The notes beneath the pieces are model-generated. The model saw nothing but the letters and a program-made list of their open reading frames with translations, was not told the DNA's origin and searched no databases. Shown piece by piece: positions 25,401 through 32,851 of a stretch of DNA of 34,826 nucleotides. The position numbers and the translations under genes are program-made. The stretch comes from an uncultured beta proteobacterium (GTDB lineage Bacteria > Pseudomonadota > Gammaproteobacteria > Burkholderiales > Burkholderiaceae_C): assembly GCA_903832285.1 (NCBI GenBank), contig CAILAY010000180.1:1-34826 (forward strand), given 5' to 3'. Positions within the stretch are counted from its first letter, which is position 1. The number at the start of each line of letters is the position of its first letter.

Positions 25401-28212
25401 CGGCCTGCGCCTTCGCCGCAGCGGCTGTGGTCCATTGCAGCAGGTGGCGGCGGCTGATGCCCGTGCGGTAGAGCGCACGCGCCACCGCGTCTGCGGCCAG
25501 CAGCGCCTGCTGCAGCAAATGCGCCAGATGCCACAGTCCGCCGCCCAAGGCGCGCGTCAGATCGAGCGCGGTCTGACGGTAGAAATGAAGTTTGGCCACG
25601 TCGCCGCGGCTGGGAGAAATGCCCGCCACGGCGCCCAGCAGCGGTCCGCCCGAGTAGGCGACCAGCACCAGCGCCAGCGCCGCCCAGGGTGACAGAACAA
25701 AGCCTGCGAGCGCCAGCACCAGCAAGGCCAGCGACATCGGGGCCACGAGGGAACGGCGCAGGTTGTCGAACATCTTCCAGCGGTTGATGACGCGCATCGG
25801 ATAGCGACCGGGGTGCAGCAGGAAGGGCAGCAACTGCCAGTCGCCGCGGGTCCAGCGGTGCAAGCGCGCGGCTGCCACGTCGGCGTGGAACGGCGCATCC
25901 TCGATCACCGTGATGTCGGTCACGGCGGCGCAGCGAGCGATCGAACCTTCGAGCAGATCATGGCTCAGCACCTGCCCTGGGGGTAGACGACCGGAAAGCA
26001 CGGTGTGCATTGCCTGCACATTGAGCAAGCCCTTGCCGGTGAAGCTGCCCTCATGGAACAGGTCCTGGTAAACCTCCGAGGTGGCAGCGCTGTAGGGGTC
26101 GATGCCGCAGTGTCCGGCAAACAGCCAGTGGTAGGGCGTGAAGTCCTTGGCCGCTGGCAACGGTGTCGCCACCCGCGGTTGCAGGATGCCGTAGCCGCTC
26201 ACCACTGAACGACGCTGCGCATCGAACTGCGGCTGGTTGTGCGGATGCGCAGCCACGCCGACCAGTTCGCGTAGCCGCCCAGGGGGTAGATGCGTGTCAC
26301 TGTCGAGCGTGACGATGTAGCGCGTACCAGTGCCCAAACGAGATGCGACGCCGAGGTCGAGGAACGCGCTGGCGGACCCCTGCGCCAACGCAGCGATCAG
26401 TTGTTCCAGCTTGCCCCGCTTTCGCTCCCAACCGATCCAGCGCTGCTCGGTCTCGCAGTAGGTTCGTTCCCGATGCAACAGGATGAAGCGCGGCGAGGAG
26501 CCGGCATCTTCTTCCGGATTCGGATGGCACGCGTTGAGCTCGTGGATCTGCTGTATCGCCGTCGCCAGCAAGGCGTCGTCCGACGCTGCATGAGCCGTGT
26601 CGGCGTCGGTCCAATCGGTCAGCAGAGCGAACTGCGCATGGCGCTCAGGGTTCGCGAGGTGGTGCAATTGCAGGTGGTGCGCCAACTCGTGGATGGATGC
26701 ACTGTCGCTCAGCATTGCCGGAATTACCACCAGCACCCGGTGCTCGCACGGTATGCCCTGGGCCAAGGCCAGACGCGGCAGGTGATACGGTCGCAGCGAC
26801 TCGCTGATCAGGCGGTTGAGCAATGCCACCACCGCCTCCGATGCCGGAAACAGCATCAGCGCTACCGCCAAAGCGGTCAGCCAAGCGGGGGCATCGGTGG
26901 CAGTGACCCCACTTTCATGGCGCAGCATCCACACCACCAGACCCAAAGTGCCAATCAGCAGCGCTCCCAGGTAGAGCGGCAAGGCAATGCGACGCGCCGC
27001 CGATGGCAGTTTGAGGGCGTAGTACTTCAGGCCCAGGGACCGCATCAGTCTTGGCTGACCCGCGCCGCGCAGCCAGTAGCTGGCCACGGTGCTGCCGTCG
27101 TCGGCGCGAGCCGACTGCATCAGATCAAGCAGTGTTTGCGCTACCGCGAGCTCGCTGCGACCGCTGCGTCTGGCAAGTCGCTCGATGGCGTGCAGCGTTT
27201 GATCGCGGGTTGCAGCGTCTTCGGCTTCAAAAACCGGCGACGCCAGCATGATCCGCATCAGGGCGCTGGTGTGCGCAATGATCTCCGGCCAATCGGCGTC
27301 ACCGATGCTGCGCAGCGAAATGACGGCGTTGCTCACGCTCAGGTCGTCAGCTGTCTGATCGGCATTTTGCTGGGCCTGCATCGCCGCCACATCGGGCAAC
27401 GCTCCGCGTAGCCAGCCCTGATACGGGGCAGGGACGCCGTCTTCACCGGTGATGCGGAGGTTCTGCAGGCGCTGCGCCATCTGCAGCAGAAACACGCCGC
27501 GGGCACCGCGCCGATCCAGCCATGCCAGCACTTGATCAAGCGTCTCGACGGTGCAGGAAGCTATGGCGTCGCTGCACAGGTTGGCCAACTCGCGCGCCGC
27601 CTTGTTGATGGCGGCGCGCTCGGCCAGACGGCGCAGGTTTTCGATCAGCACCACGCGCAAGGTGGTAGGAAGCGCCCACATCTCGCCCAGACTGAGTTCC
27701 CGGGTTTCCTGATAGGCGTTCAGGAACTGTGTCAGCAGGTCCTCGTCGAATGCGCCGTCGTTGTGGGCGACAAAGGCCCAGGCCACGCCATACACGCGCG
27801 GCAGTCCCGCCAGCGGTTCGTCCGACAGCATGGGCAGGCTGCGAAAGTAGCTCAGCGGCATGCCCGCGTGAATTTCTTCAATCTGCCCTTCGATCAGGTG
27901 AAAGTTGTCCAACAGCCATTCGGCCGCCGGGTTGATGTGGTAGCCAGTGGCCGCCTGCAACCCGATGAAATCGTGGGCTTCGCGCAGCATGCGGATGTTG
28001 CTGCGCAGGCGCGGGAAAAACGAGGTCTTGCGCGGCCTCAGCTCGTGGGTGTGGTGTGCGTCGCCCAGGCTTCGGCCATGCTGGGCGAAGCGTTCAATCC
28101 CGAATATTTCGGAGCGGATGGGCGGGGGCACGGCTCCGCGACCATCGTCCAGGATGTCACACAACGCCTGCGGTGCACGCGGCACCCAGCGTAACAGGTC
28201 GGATCGCGCCAT
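19492..28212 (-). CDS. ndvB: Cyclic beta-1,2-glucan synthase (NdvB/ChvB/Cgs family)
   Basis: A 2906-residue inner-membrane enzyme that initiates, elongates, cyclises and trims osmoregulated periplasmic cyclic beta-1,2-glucans. The N-terminal region (to about 400) is followed by membrane segments near 420-470. The GT84 glycosyltransferase has TLDSDTHLP (DxD at about 640) and RWTRGDWQL (about 787), and further membrane segments lie near 815-870 and 960-1010. The remainder contains two carbohydrate-binding/glycoamylase-like regions and a GH94 phosphorylase-type domain with GGGFSWAVNSRLNQLTAWSNDP and catalytic GSGDWNDGMNRVG (about 2566). Length matches Sinorhizobium NdvB (about 2830), and the frame is uninterrupted. 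ATG 28212 has GAGG upstream. It lies between the kinase and glpA, with a small membrane-protein gene 36 bp upstream. Confidence 0.93.
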   Translation of the reverse strand: MARSDLLRWVPRAPQALCDILDDGRGAVPPPIRSEIFGIERFAQHGRSLGDAHHTHELRPRKTSFFPRLRSNIRMLREAHDFIGLQAATGYHINPAAEWLLDNFHLIEGQIEEIHAGMPLSYFRSLPMLSDEPLAGLPRVYGVAWAFVAHNDGAFDEDLLTQFLNAYQETRELSLGEMWALPTTLRVVLIENLRRLAERAAINKAARELANLCSDAIASCTVETLDQVLAWLDRRGARGVFLLQMAQRLQNLRITGEDGVPAPYQGWLRGALPDVAAMQAQQNADQTADDLSVSNAVISLRSIGDADWPEIIAHTSALMRIMLASPVFEAEDAATRDQTLHAIERLARRSGRSELAVAQTLLDLMQSARADDGSTVASYWLRGAGQPRLMRSLGLKYYALKLPSAARRIALPLYLGALLIGTLGLVVWMLRHESGVTATDAPAWLTALAVALMLFPASEAVVALLNRLISESLRPYHLPRLALAQGIPCEHRVLVVIPAMLSDSASIHELAHHLQLHHLANPERHAQFALLTDWTDADTAHAASDDALLATAIQQIHELNACHPNPEEDAGSSPRFILLHRERTYCETEQRWIGWERKRGKLEQLIAALAQGSASAFLDLGVASRLGTGTRYIVTLDSDTHLPPGRLRELVGVAAHPHNQPQFDAQRRSVVSGYGILQPRVATPLPAAKDFTPYHWLFAGHCGIDPYSAATSEVYQDLFHEGSFTGKGLLNVQAMHTVLSGRLPPGQVLSHDLLEGSIARCAAVTDITVIEDAPFHADVAAARLHRWTRGDWQLLPFLLHPGRYPMRVINRWKMFDNLRRSLVAPMSLALLVLALAGFVLSPWAALALVLVAYSGGPLLGAVAGISPSRGDVAKLHFYRQTALDLTRALGGGLWHLAHLLQQALLAADAVARALYRTGISRRHLLQWTTAAAAKAQAGATFAAVARQHWREPVLALFLFAALDGFWLAAATPYFELTLMLCLLWGASPVWTWWFSRARPARGDAALPLPDQVYLHGIARDTWRFFERCVGPEDRHLPPDNLQTAPHDMVAHRTSPTNIGLYLLSVACARAFGWIGTQDLIDRLEATVATLLTLQRHRGHFLNWYDTQTGAPLLPMYLSTVDSGNLCGHLLAVAQACREFSLEPHDPAATEHAIITSRRRLAPLLVRLPELMPRLLGDSALARLLAMSDPLTQCGNDPAAFERLLGDADAELAQFLPAQNDTAVAAQTGGADELPWCLLDHLATLRSAGLDVQARTRAWHEQEASRRLRALATACEQFAWEADFSFLYHPKRHLLHIGYRLAEQQLDAGFYDLLASESRLTSLLAIAKGDVPVRHWAALGRPFYAAGARWVLRSWSGSMFEYLMPSLVLNEPQGSVLRDACHAALKEQIAFAQAHHVPWGISESAYAGSDHTLAYQYAPQGVPRLALRRTPADELVIAPYATALAAQIAAYRACLNFSALEGLSARARYGFIEALDFSPARRTLGVRCTPVCTFMAHHQGMSIVALANVLLDGRARRWAMASAPIEAVGSMLHERAPREVTSLRAPPASAPLPALERRGAGLLRKVLPDSAALQPTHLLSNGRYSVSLRANGAGWSRWGQTGITRWRDDALRDAFGSFFYLRGLNDTPGPDLQRPVSLTHHPAPDARARYHSTYHADRMCFDTDWPELQAHTTVWVSPEDDIEFRRVELRNLSDHPLDLELMSAFDVALTDPRADEAHPAFTNLFVRAEWLAPQQALLFSRLPRLPTERELHAAHFLADNEAQLLSVRIQTDRARWLGRNHDASHPLAAFDALPTAPPAHAWDDGKTERTMSDFVVDTGLDPVCAISVQLHIAANAKAQLTFATAASDNSSTVRSLVDKYRQTSHVQRSSLMSATLTGIRLRALRASAETFSAIQMLTTALALTLARTPIGSERGRDEAATVCDRRTLWRFGISGDRPLILVSAGVTQGLGLLRALAQALSLWSWGGVACDLVVVNAEATSYLMELQREIAALREQHLASNGADFVGFHVLRADELGADELSTLQTLARVSLQADGRPLLHHVRAWTALHEQAFDCRRERTGAALPVAWCPADVAASVGEFAGASGEFRFDVGAHVRPPRPWINVLSNPNFGTHISEAGGGFSWAVNSRLNQLTAWSNDPVADPPGEWFLLQNLATLELWNLAPNAWGDERATYRVSHGQGYSSISHRHGDVEVTVSWCVDAQTSVQQVRIQLMNHGDRTLQLRLTGMVEWMMGANRTDRGSTRTALYRQRLPALNHLGLGSDGVIEQQFTALMCTQCERSAGFGDGTAFFGLTGPADAEEDWTCDRRECFDARGRLVLPDHFGQSSGAGMDPCAALSTRLLLAPGVSVERVFLLGYGESPHAARQLAIEAAAVHAGQRLQKVRTDWDKLLGAITVQTPDPLFDAMVNRWLLYQTVSCRLWAKAGFYQAGGATGFRDQLQDAMALVWAEPELLRRQIVLCASRQFSEGDVQHWWHAPTGAGVRTHFSDDLLWLPYACTHYLRATGDAAVLDQRVPFIEGVTIPEGAEDAYDRPSISTEDASVYEHAARTIDRSLRVGVHGLPLMGSGDWNDGMNRVGSGGRGESVWLGWFLCQIVADFAPLAHGRGDGDRARRWEAAAQGWKAALMGPAWDGRWFRRAFFDDGQALGSHANGEARIDLIAQAWAVLCGMAPVTLQRMALAAVESHLVDHEAGLIKLIDPPLAHASPSAGYIQSYPAGVRENGGQYSHAGVWALMAQAELAMSHPDARAHRDLAYRYFTYLSPAHRAAHPVHSVTYGIEPYVMAGDVYSQPPYVGRGGWSWYTGAAAWLHRASIESIFGLKLEAQELSFRPCLPSHWQQAELTLTRDRRSLRFILTRATAATALAAAQGQAQLLRPGQPLRWHEQPTNTCFVIPLSDETEAAPTLAHA

Positions 28213-28248
28213 GTCGGCATCCTCACGCGATGCATGTCCCGGCTGACA

Positions 28249-28491
28249 CTAGAAGAGCAACGAACCGACCCCGATCAGCAGACTGACCGCGGCCAGAGTC
28301 GTCACAAGGTGTGCCGTGACAAATCCGCGCAGGGTCTGTGCCAGGCATCGCAACGCAAACAGTTGCCGGTGGGACCCCTTGCACAGATCCAGATGCATGC
28401 CAAGGGCCGCCCATTCCAATGCCAATCCGTCCAACGGATCGCCAAACGATGCCGTACTCCAAAGCGGAGTGAAGATGACCAGAGTATTCAT
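28249..28491 (-). CDS. Small hypothetical membrane protein upstream of ndvB
   Basis: An 80-residue frame, not recognised. ATG 28491 follows GGGGAGCAGG, a reasonable ribosome-binding site, which favours it over the longer frame to 28557. The N-terminus (MNTLVIFTPLWSTASFGDPLDG) is mildly hydrophobic. The C-terminal 20 residues (TTLAAVSLLIGVGSLLF) form a clear transmembrane segment, preceded by a basic/cysteine-containing stretch (KGSHRQLFALRCLAQTLRGF). It ends 36 bp before ndvB on the same strand, so it probably shares that transcript and may be a membrane accessory. It could also be spurious. Confidence 0.5.
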   Translation of the reverse strand: MNTLVIFTPLWSTASFGDPLDGLALEWAALGMHLDLCKGSHRQLFALRCLAQTLRGFVTAHLVTTLAAVSLLIGVGSLLF

Positions 28492-28642
28492 GACCTGCTC
28501 CCCACACTGAACCCAACAACAGCACAACGCCACAGCGAGGACGCAGTGTGCGCGCATATCAGCGCTCGCACCATCCCTCGCCGCGTAAAAAATGTGGTTA
28601 TCCCATCTTCATGCTCGCGTTTGCCCCGATACAAACCTTGTC

Positions 28643-30094
28643 TCATATGCCTGTCGCCTGCTTCATCAATTCGCGCCAGCGCAGGTAACGTTTGCGCAGG
28701 CCCGAATCCGCTTGCACCGGAAATATCTCTTCGTGCACGGCGGAGTTCCATTGCGGCGGGCGCAGCGCCGCCAGGTAGGCGATGCCGCGGGCACTTGCTT
28801 CCGGGTCGTCACGCCGGTGCACCGGCAGGCCGCTGATGCAGGCCAGGCGCTGGCAAAGACCGTCCAGCAGCGACACGCCGCCGCTGATGCGAATGCGTTG
28901 CGCCGCAGGAACGTATTTGTCCATGTGATCGATGTTGGCCTGTAGCAGGAACGCGATGCTCTCGACCACGGCCACGGCCTTGCTCCACGGTTCCCCTTCA
29001 CCCACAAAGCGCGTTGGGAATTCAGCCTGCCAGAAGGGCCCACCCAGGCCGGCGATGCCATTGAGAAACAGCGGCGGTTCCTCGGAACGTGCCAGCCATT
29101 GCGGCAACGTGTCTGTGAGCCGCTCGATACCCAGTTCCTTGCTGACCCATTCCAGCGCAGTGCCGGCGCCGTTCACGTTTCCCTCCACCATGTACAGGCG
29201 GGTGGTGCCGTCGTCCAGGATGATGCCGGTCAGTTGGCGCGGTACCTGGCCGGGGAAGTGATCAAGTGCGCGTTGCACGAACGCGCTGGTGCCGATGTTG
29301 ATGTAGGCCGAATCGCCTTCAGGCCAACCCAAGGCAAAGACGGCGGCCGACTGGTCACCGTTGACGACTGTGAGAGGAATGCTGCTGCCCCGCGTTTGCA
29401 GAGTTCCCCAAGCATGGCATGTGGGTACGCTGCGCGGCAGGAACCCCTGCGGCAGACCGAACAGCTCAAGCAACTCAGGGTCCCAGTCGCGCGTGTGCAG
29501 GTTCCACAGTTGGGTGCGCGCAGCGCATTGTGGGTCCGCCAAAAACGGCCGCTCCGGGCACAGACGGAACACCACGAAGCTGGCCATTGGACCCCAGCAA
29601 AGCGTGTTCGCGTCCAGCGCTGCGCGTACGCCGGGCAAGTTATCGAGCGCCCAGCGCAATTTGCTGGCGCCGTAGTGCGGCGAGAGGAAGAGTCCGGTCT
29701 TGCGGTGCACAGCGTCGCCGTGCGGCTGCAACTGGTCGATCCAGTCGTGGGCGCGACGGTCCTGCCAACTGAAGATGGGTGAAAGTGGCTCTTCCGTGAG
29801 CCGGTCCCAACAGATGGCGCTGGCGCGTTGGATGGACAGACCCGCAGCGACCACATCCTGGCGGCGCGTACCCAACCCATGCAAGGCCTGCTCAACGGCG
29901 ATGAGCACCGAGCGGGCGATTTCGTTCCCGTCCTGCACGGCCCAATCGGGCTGCGGGTAAGCGATTGTCACGGGCGCCGCAGCGCTGGATAAAGCGTGAC
30001 CCTCTCGGTCAAACACCAGCGCCCGGCTGGCGTGGGTTCCCTGGTCGATCGCCAGCACCAGCGGGTTCTGCACGTTGCAGATCAACTTGTCCAT
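28643..30094 (-). CDS. GlpK-like FGGY family kinase (glycerol or related polyol)
   Basis: A 483-residue two-domain FGGY kinase that would make G3P if glycerol is its substrate. The phosphate-1 motif is AIDQGTHASRALVFD (15-29), the middle motif is NGDQSAAVFALG with the catalytic-base-position Asp247, and the adenosine-site loop is ISGGVSLLDGLCQRLA. Compared with E. coli GlpK, several glycerol-contact positions are kept (Arg90, Trp110, Asp247, Phe272), but the position of Glu84 is Ala91 and that of Tyr135 appears to be His140. That makes glycerol specificity less certain than location suggests. Length is close to GlpK (502). ATG 30094 follows GGGAAGG. It is expressed from its own FNR-box promoter, divergent from the phosphate transporter. 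Confidence 0.75.
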   Translation of the reverse strand: MDKLICNVQNPLVLAIDQGTHASRALVFDREGHALSSAAAPVTIAYPQPDWAVQDGNEIARSVLIAVEQALHGLGTRRQDVVAAGLSIQRASAICWDRLTEEPLSPIFSWQDRRAHDWIDQLQPHGDAVHRKTGLFLSPHYGASKLRWALDNLPGVRAALDANTLCWGPMASFVVFRLCPERPFLADPQCAARTQLWNLHTRDWDPELLELFGLPQGFLPRSVPTCHAWGTLQTRGSSIPLTVVNGDQSAAVFALGWPEGDSAYINIGTSAFVQRALDHFPGQVPRQLTGIILDDGTTRLYMVEGNVNGAGTALEWVSKELGIERLTDTLPQWLARSEEPPLFLNGIAGLGGPFWQAEFPTRFVGEGEPWSKAVAVVESIAFLLQANIDHMDKYVPAAQRIRISGGVSLLDGLCQRLACISGLPVHRRDDPEASARGIAYLAALRPPQWNSAVHEEIFPVQADSGLRKRYLRWRELMKQATGI

Positions 30095-30150
30095 GACGAC
30101 CTTCCCGGAAATATGACAAGCTGACTCTGGCGTTTCACTGGAGGCAGTGG

Positions 30151-30164
30151 TTGAGAAAAATCAA
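30151..30164 (-). promoter_or_regulatory. FNR/ANR-type box upstream of the kinase gene
   Basis: TTGAGAAAAATCAA is identical over all 14 bases to the box before ugpB, including the flanking GG. It is centred 63 bp before the kinase start codon. The -10 at the matching distance (CAGAGT) is poor; CATATT nearer the gene is an alternative. Because the gap is divergent, the box might also influence the phosphate transporter gene. Confidence 0.55.
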
Positions 30165-30199
30165 GTGATCGAGGAAGCTGCTGCGTAGAGTGAATTGAC

Positions 30200-31204
30200 A
30201 TGTCGCCCCTCCCCTTGCTCGTTGCCCTGTTTGCGCTGGCCCTGCTGTTCGATTTCCTCAACGGCTTTCACGATGGCGCCAACGTCGTCGCCACCATCAT
30301 CGCTTCCCGTGCCATGAGTGCGCGCGGTGCGCTGGTGTTGGCTGCCCTGGCGAATCTGGCGGGTCCGTTTCTGTTGGGGGTGGCGGTAGCGCAGACGATT
30401 GGAACGGAGGTGGTGAAGCCGCACGCCATCGGAATAGCGGTGCTGCTGGTCGCGCTTTGCAGTGCTTGCCTGTGGGATCTGCTCACCTGGTACCTGCGTC
30501 TTCCGGTCAGTTCTTCACACGCGCTCATCGGTGCCCTGTTGGGCGCTGCACTGGTCGACGTTGGTCTTTCGGCCATCCTGCCCCAGGGGCTTTGGAAGAT
30601 TGCGCTGGCGATGCTGCTGGCGCCGCTGGCGGGATTGGCTGCGGGGCTGCTGATGATGGCGGCGACACGCAGGTGTTTGCGCGACGCCAGCCCCAAGGCG
30701 AACCTGTGGCTGTCGCGCGCGCAGGTCCTGACCGCCACCGCATTGGCCCTGAGCCATGGTGCCAACGACGCGCAAAAAACCATGGGCGTGCTGGCACTGG
30801 GCCTGCTGCTGCTTGGCGTGACACCAGTCTTCGCCATTCCTTGGTGGGTCATTGCGCCGTGCGCTTGCGCCATGGCCCTGGGTACTGCGCTGGGAGGTTC
30901 GCGTCTGATACGCACGCTGGGCTTGGGCCTTTACCGCGTTCGCCCCATCCACGGCTTCAGTGCGCAACTGGCCTCCGCCCTGGTCATACTGAGCGCATCC
31001 TTGAGCGGTGGACCCGTGAGTTCGTCCCAGGTGGTGAGCATGGCCATCGCTGGTGCTGGTGCGGCCGAACGGAGCTCCAAAGTCCGCTGGAACGTTCTCG
31101 GTGAAATTGCCCTGGCGTGGGTGTTGACGATGCCGCTCTGTGCGTTGTTGGCGTCACTGATGTATCGGTTGGGCAGGATGTTCTTTCCTTTGGGAGGTGG
31201 ATGA
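30200..31204 (+). CDS. pit: PiT-family inorganic phosphate transporter
   Basis: A 334-residue low-affinity phosphate permease, driven by H+ or Na+. It has about ten transmembrane segments. The two inverted PiT signatures are present: GFHDGAN (22-28) and SHGANDAQK (185-193), with the conserved loops PVSSSHALIG (102-111) and GPVSSSQVV near the end. This is the short PiT form usual beside DUF47 genes; E. coli PitA is about 499. Its TGA overlaps the next ATG (ATGATG), indicating coupled translation. It is divergent from the kinase gene, and the two share a 105-bp control region. Confidence 0.9.
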   Translation: MSPLPLLVALFALALLFDFLNGFHDGANVVATIIASRAMSARGALVLAALANLAGPFLLGVAVAQTIGTEVVKPHAIGIAVLLVALCSACLWDLLTWYLRLPVSSSHALIGALLGAALVDVGLSAILPQGLWKIALAMLLAPLAGLAAGLLMMAATRRCLRDASPKANLWLSRAQVLTATALALSHGANDAQKTMGVLALGLLLLGVTPVFAIPWWVIAPCACAMALGTALGGSRLIRTLGLGLYRVRPIHGFSAQLASALVILSASLSGGPVSSSQVVSMAIAGAGAAERSSKVRWNVLGEIALAWVLTMPLCALLASLMYRLGRMFFPLGGG

Positions 31205-31830
31205 TGGGCTTTTTCGATCTGGGTGTGAATGATGGCAACCGCTTTGTGGCGATGCTGATGACGCATGCCGCCAAAACGGTCGAGAGCATCCGCTTTCTTG
31301 AAGAATCCCTGGACAAGGTGAATGACGGCACGGTGCACAGCTTGTACACATTGGCCGAGGAATCGGGCGAACTGCGCCGGGTGCTGGTGGATGAACTGCA
31401 CCGGACCTTCATCACGCCGCTGGACCGCGAAGACATCTTCAATCTGTCGCACGGCTACGAGGGCATGGTGACTTATGCGCTCACCACCCTGGAGGAGATG
31501 CACATCCTCAACGTGAACGCCGACGACCACATCCGGCGCATGGTGGCGCTCGTGTGCGAGCAGGCGCAGGAATTGCAGATGGCGATTGAGCGACTGGCCA
31601 AGAACCCGCGCGTCGCCACTGATCACGCACACGAAGTGGGCCACAAGGAGCGGCAGGTGGAGCGCCTGTATCGCGCGGCGATCAAGGAGCTGTTTGCGCA
31701 TCCGCTGACGGTGCAAGACCTGCCTGCGATCTTTTACCGGCGCGAGGTGTACCGCCACATCTCCAACATGTCCCATCGCGCTGACTCCGCCGCGAACGTT
31801 TTCGGCATGGTCGTTATGAAACTATCATGA
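31204..31830 (+). CDS. DUF47 / PhoU-like Pit accessory protein
   Basis: A 208-residue all-helical protein of the DUF47 (PhoU-divergent) family, whose members are encoded next to PiT transporters and are thought to modulate them. Typical features are the N-terminal FFDLGVNDGNRF, LMTHAAKTVESIRFLEESL, the acidic/hydroxy helix-capping FITPLDREDIFNLSHG (metal-binding-like), and a C-terminal FYRREVYRHISNMSHRADSAANVF. The start is ATG 31204, with GGGAGG six bases upstream. An in-frame ATG at 31201 would leave only three bases of spacing. It is coupled to pit by the ATGATG junction. Confidence 0.9.
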   Translation: MGFFDLGVNDGNRFVAMLMTHAAKTVESIRFLEESLDKVNDGTVHSLYTLAEESGELRRVLVDELHRTFITPLDREDIFNLSHGYEGMVTYALTTLEEMHILNVNADDHIRRMVALVCEQAQELQMAIERLAKNPRVATDHAHEVGHKERQVERLYRAAIKELFAHPLTVQDLPAIFYRREVYRHISNMSHRADSAANVFGMVVMKLS

Positions 31831-32035
31831 CGCGTCAGCATGGTTTGCAATGGACACAAGACAATGACGGTTTCCCAGCTCCTCCCGACGCAACTGCGCA
31901 GCGGCGAAGTCCAGAGTGCGGTGGTGCTGGCGGTGGGTTCGCGAGTTGGTTCTTGACAAGAGGCGGTTTGCCCTCAGATCCGTCCTCGGCCGTGACGTGT
32001 TGTCGCTTGTCACTTGATTCATGATCGGAGACTCT

Positions 32036-32851
32036 ATGCACACCATCCGTCTACCCGCCGTCGCTGGCGCCTTCTACCCGGGCCAAAGGGATAGGTTGTT
32101 GAAGGACGTGCGGGCCATGCTGGATGTGGCAAAGACGGAACCAGGAGCTGCGTTGGCGGTCCGCAAGGCGGTCATCGTGCCCCACGCGGGCTACATCTAT
32201 TCGGGCAGCACGGCAGCTCTGGCTTATGCGCATTTGGCCTCGAATCGCAGCGTTATCCGGCGTGTCGTGCTGCTGGGTCCGGTGCATCGGGTTGCGGTGC
32301 GCGGCCTGGCGCTTCCCGATGTCGATGTGTTTGCCACGCCCTTGGGGGAAGTGCCACTGGATGCACAGGCGATCAAGTCGATTTCCCATCTGCCGCAGGT
32401 TGTCGTCAGTGCCGCGGCGCACGCCCAGGAGCACTCGCTGGAAGTGCAATTGCCGTTCCTGCAGGCGGTGCTGGATGAATTCAAGCTGGTGCCGCTGGCG
32501 GTGGGCGACGCTACCGCCGCCGAGGTGGCGCAGGTATTGGAAACATTGTGGGGTGGACCGGAAACGCTGCTGGTCATCAGCTCGGATCTTTCCCACTATC
32601 TGCCCTACCGCGCAGCCCAGGCCATTGACCAGGGAACGGTGGAACGCATCCTGAAGCTGGACGGTTCGCTCACCCACAACCAGGCCTGCGGTGCGACGCC
32701 GGTAAACGGTCTGCTGCTGGCAGCGCGCAGACACCATTTGCAAGCGCAGTTCTTGGGTCTTTGCAACTCGGGCGACACCGCTGGTGACAAGGACCGGGTG
32801 GTGGGCTATACCTCGATCGCCTTCATGGAGGAGCCACGCCATGTCGCATAA
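32036..32851 (+). CDS. amrB: AmmeMemoRadiSam system protein B (MEMO1 family)
   Basis: A 271-residue MEMO1-like protein with the LigB-type metallo-dioxygenase fold. Conserved positions are H50 in VPHAGYIYSG, H84 in GPVHR, EHSLEVQLPFL (132-142), SSDLSHYLP (182-190) and Cys243 in LGLCNSGDT. These match the His/His/Cys pocket that binds metal in human MEMO1. Biochemical function in bacteria is unknown. The start is ATG 32036, right after GGAGACT; the upstream in-frame ATG at 32021 would place the ribosome-binding site inside the gene. It overlaps amrA by 11 bp. Confidence 0.92.
   Translation: MHTIRLPAVAGAFYPGQRDRLLKDVRAMLDVAKTEPGAALAVRKAVIVPHAGYIYSGSTAALAYAHLASNRSVIRRVVLLGPVHRVAVRGLALPDVDVFATPLGEVPLDAQAIKSISHLPQVVVSAAAHAQEHSLEVQLPFLQAVLDEFKLVPLAVGDATAAEVAQVLETLWGGPETLLVISSDLSHYLPYRAAQAIDQGTVERILKLDGSLTHNQACGATPVNGLLLAARRHHLQAQFLGLCNSGDTAGDKDRVVGYTSIAFMEEPRHVA

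Noticed and set aside
31864..31956. 30-residue plus-strand frame and a TTGACA at 31953-31958 in the gap before amrB
   Set aside because: The frame has no ribosome-binding site and no recognisable family. TTGACA is followed at 17 nt by AGATCC, too poor a -10 to call a promoter.
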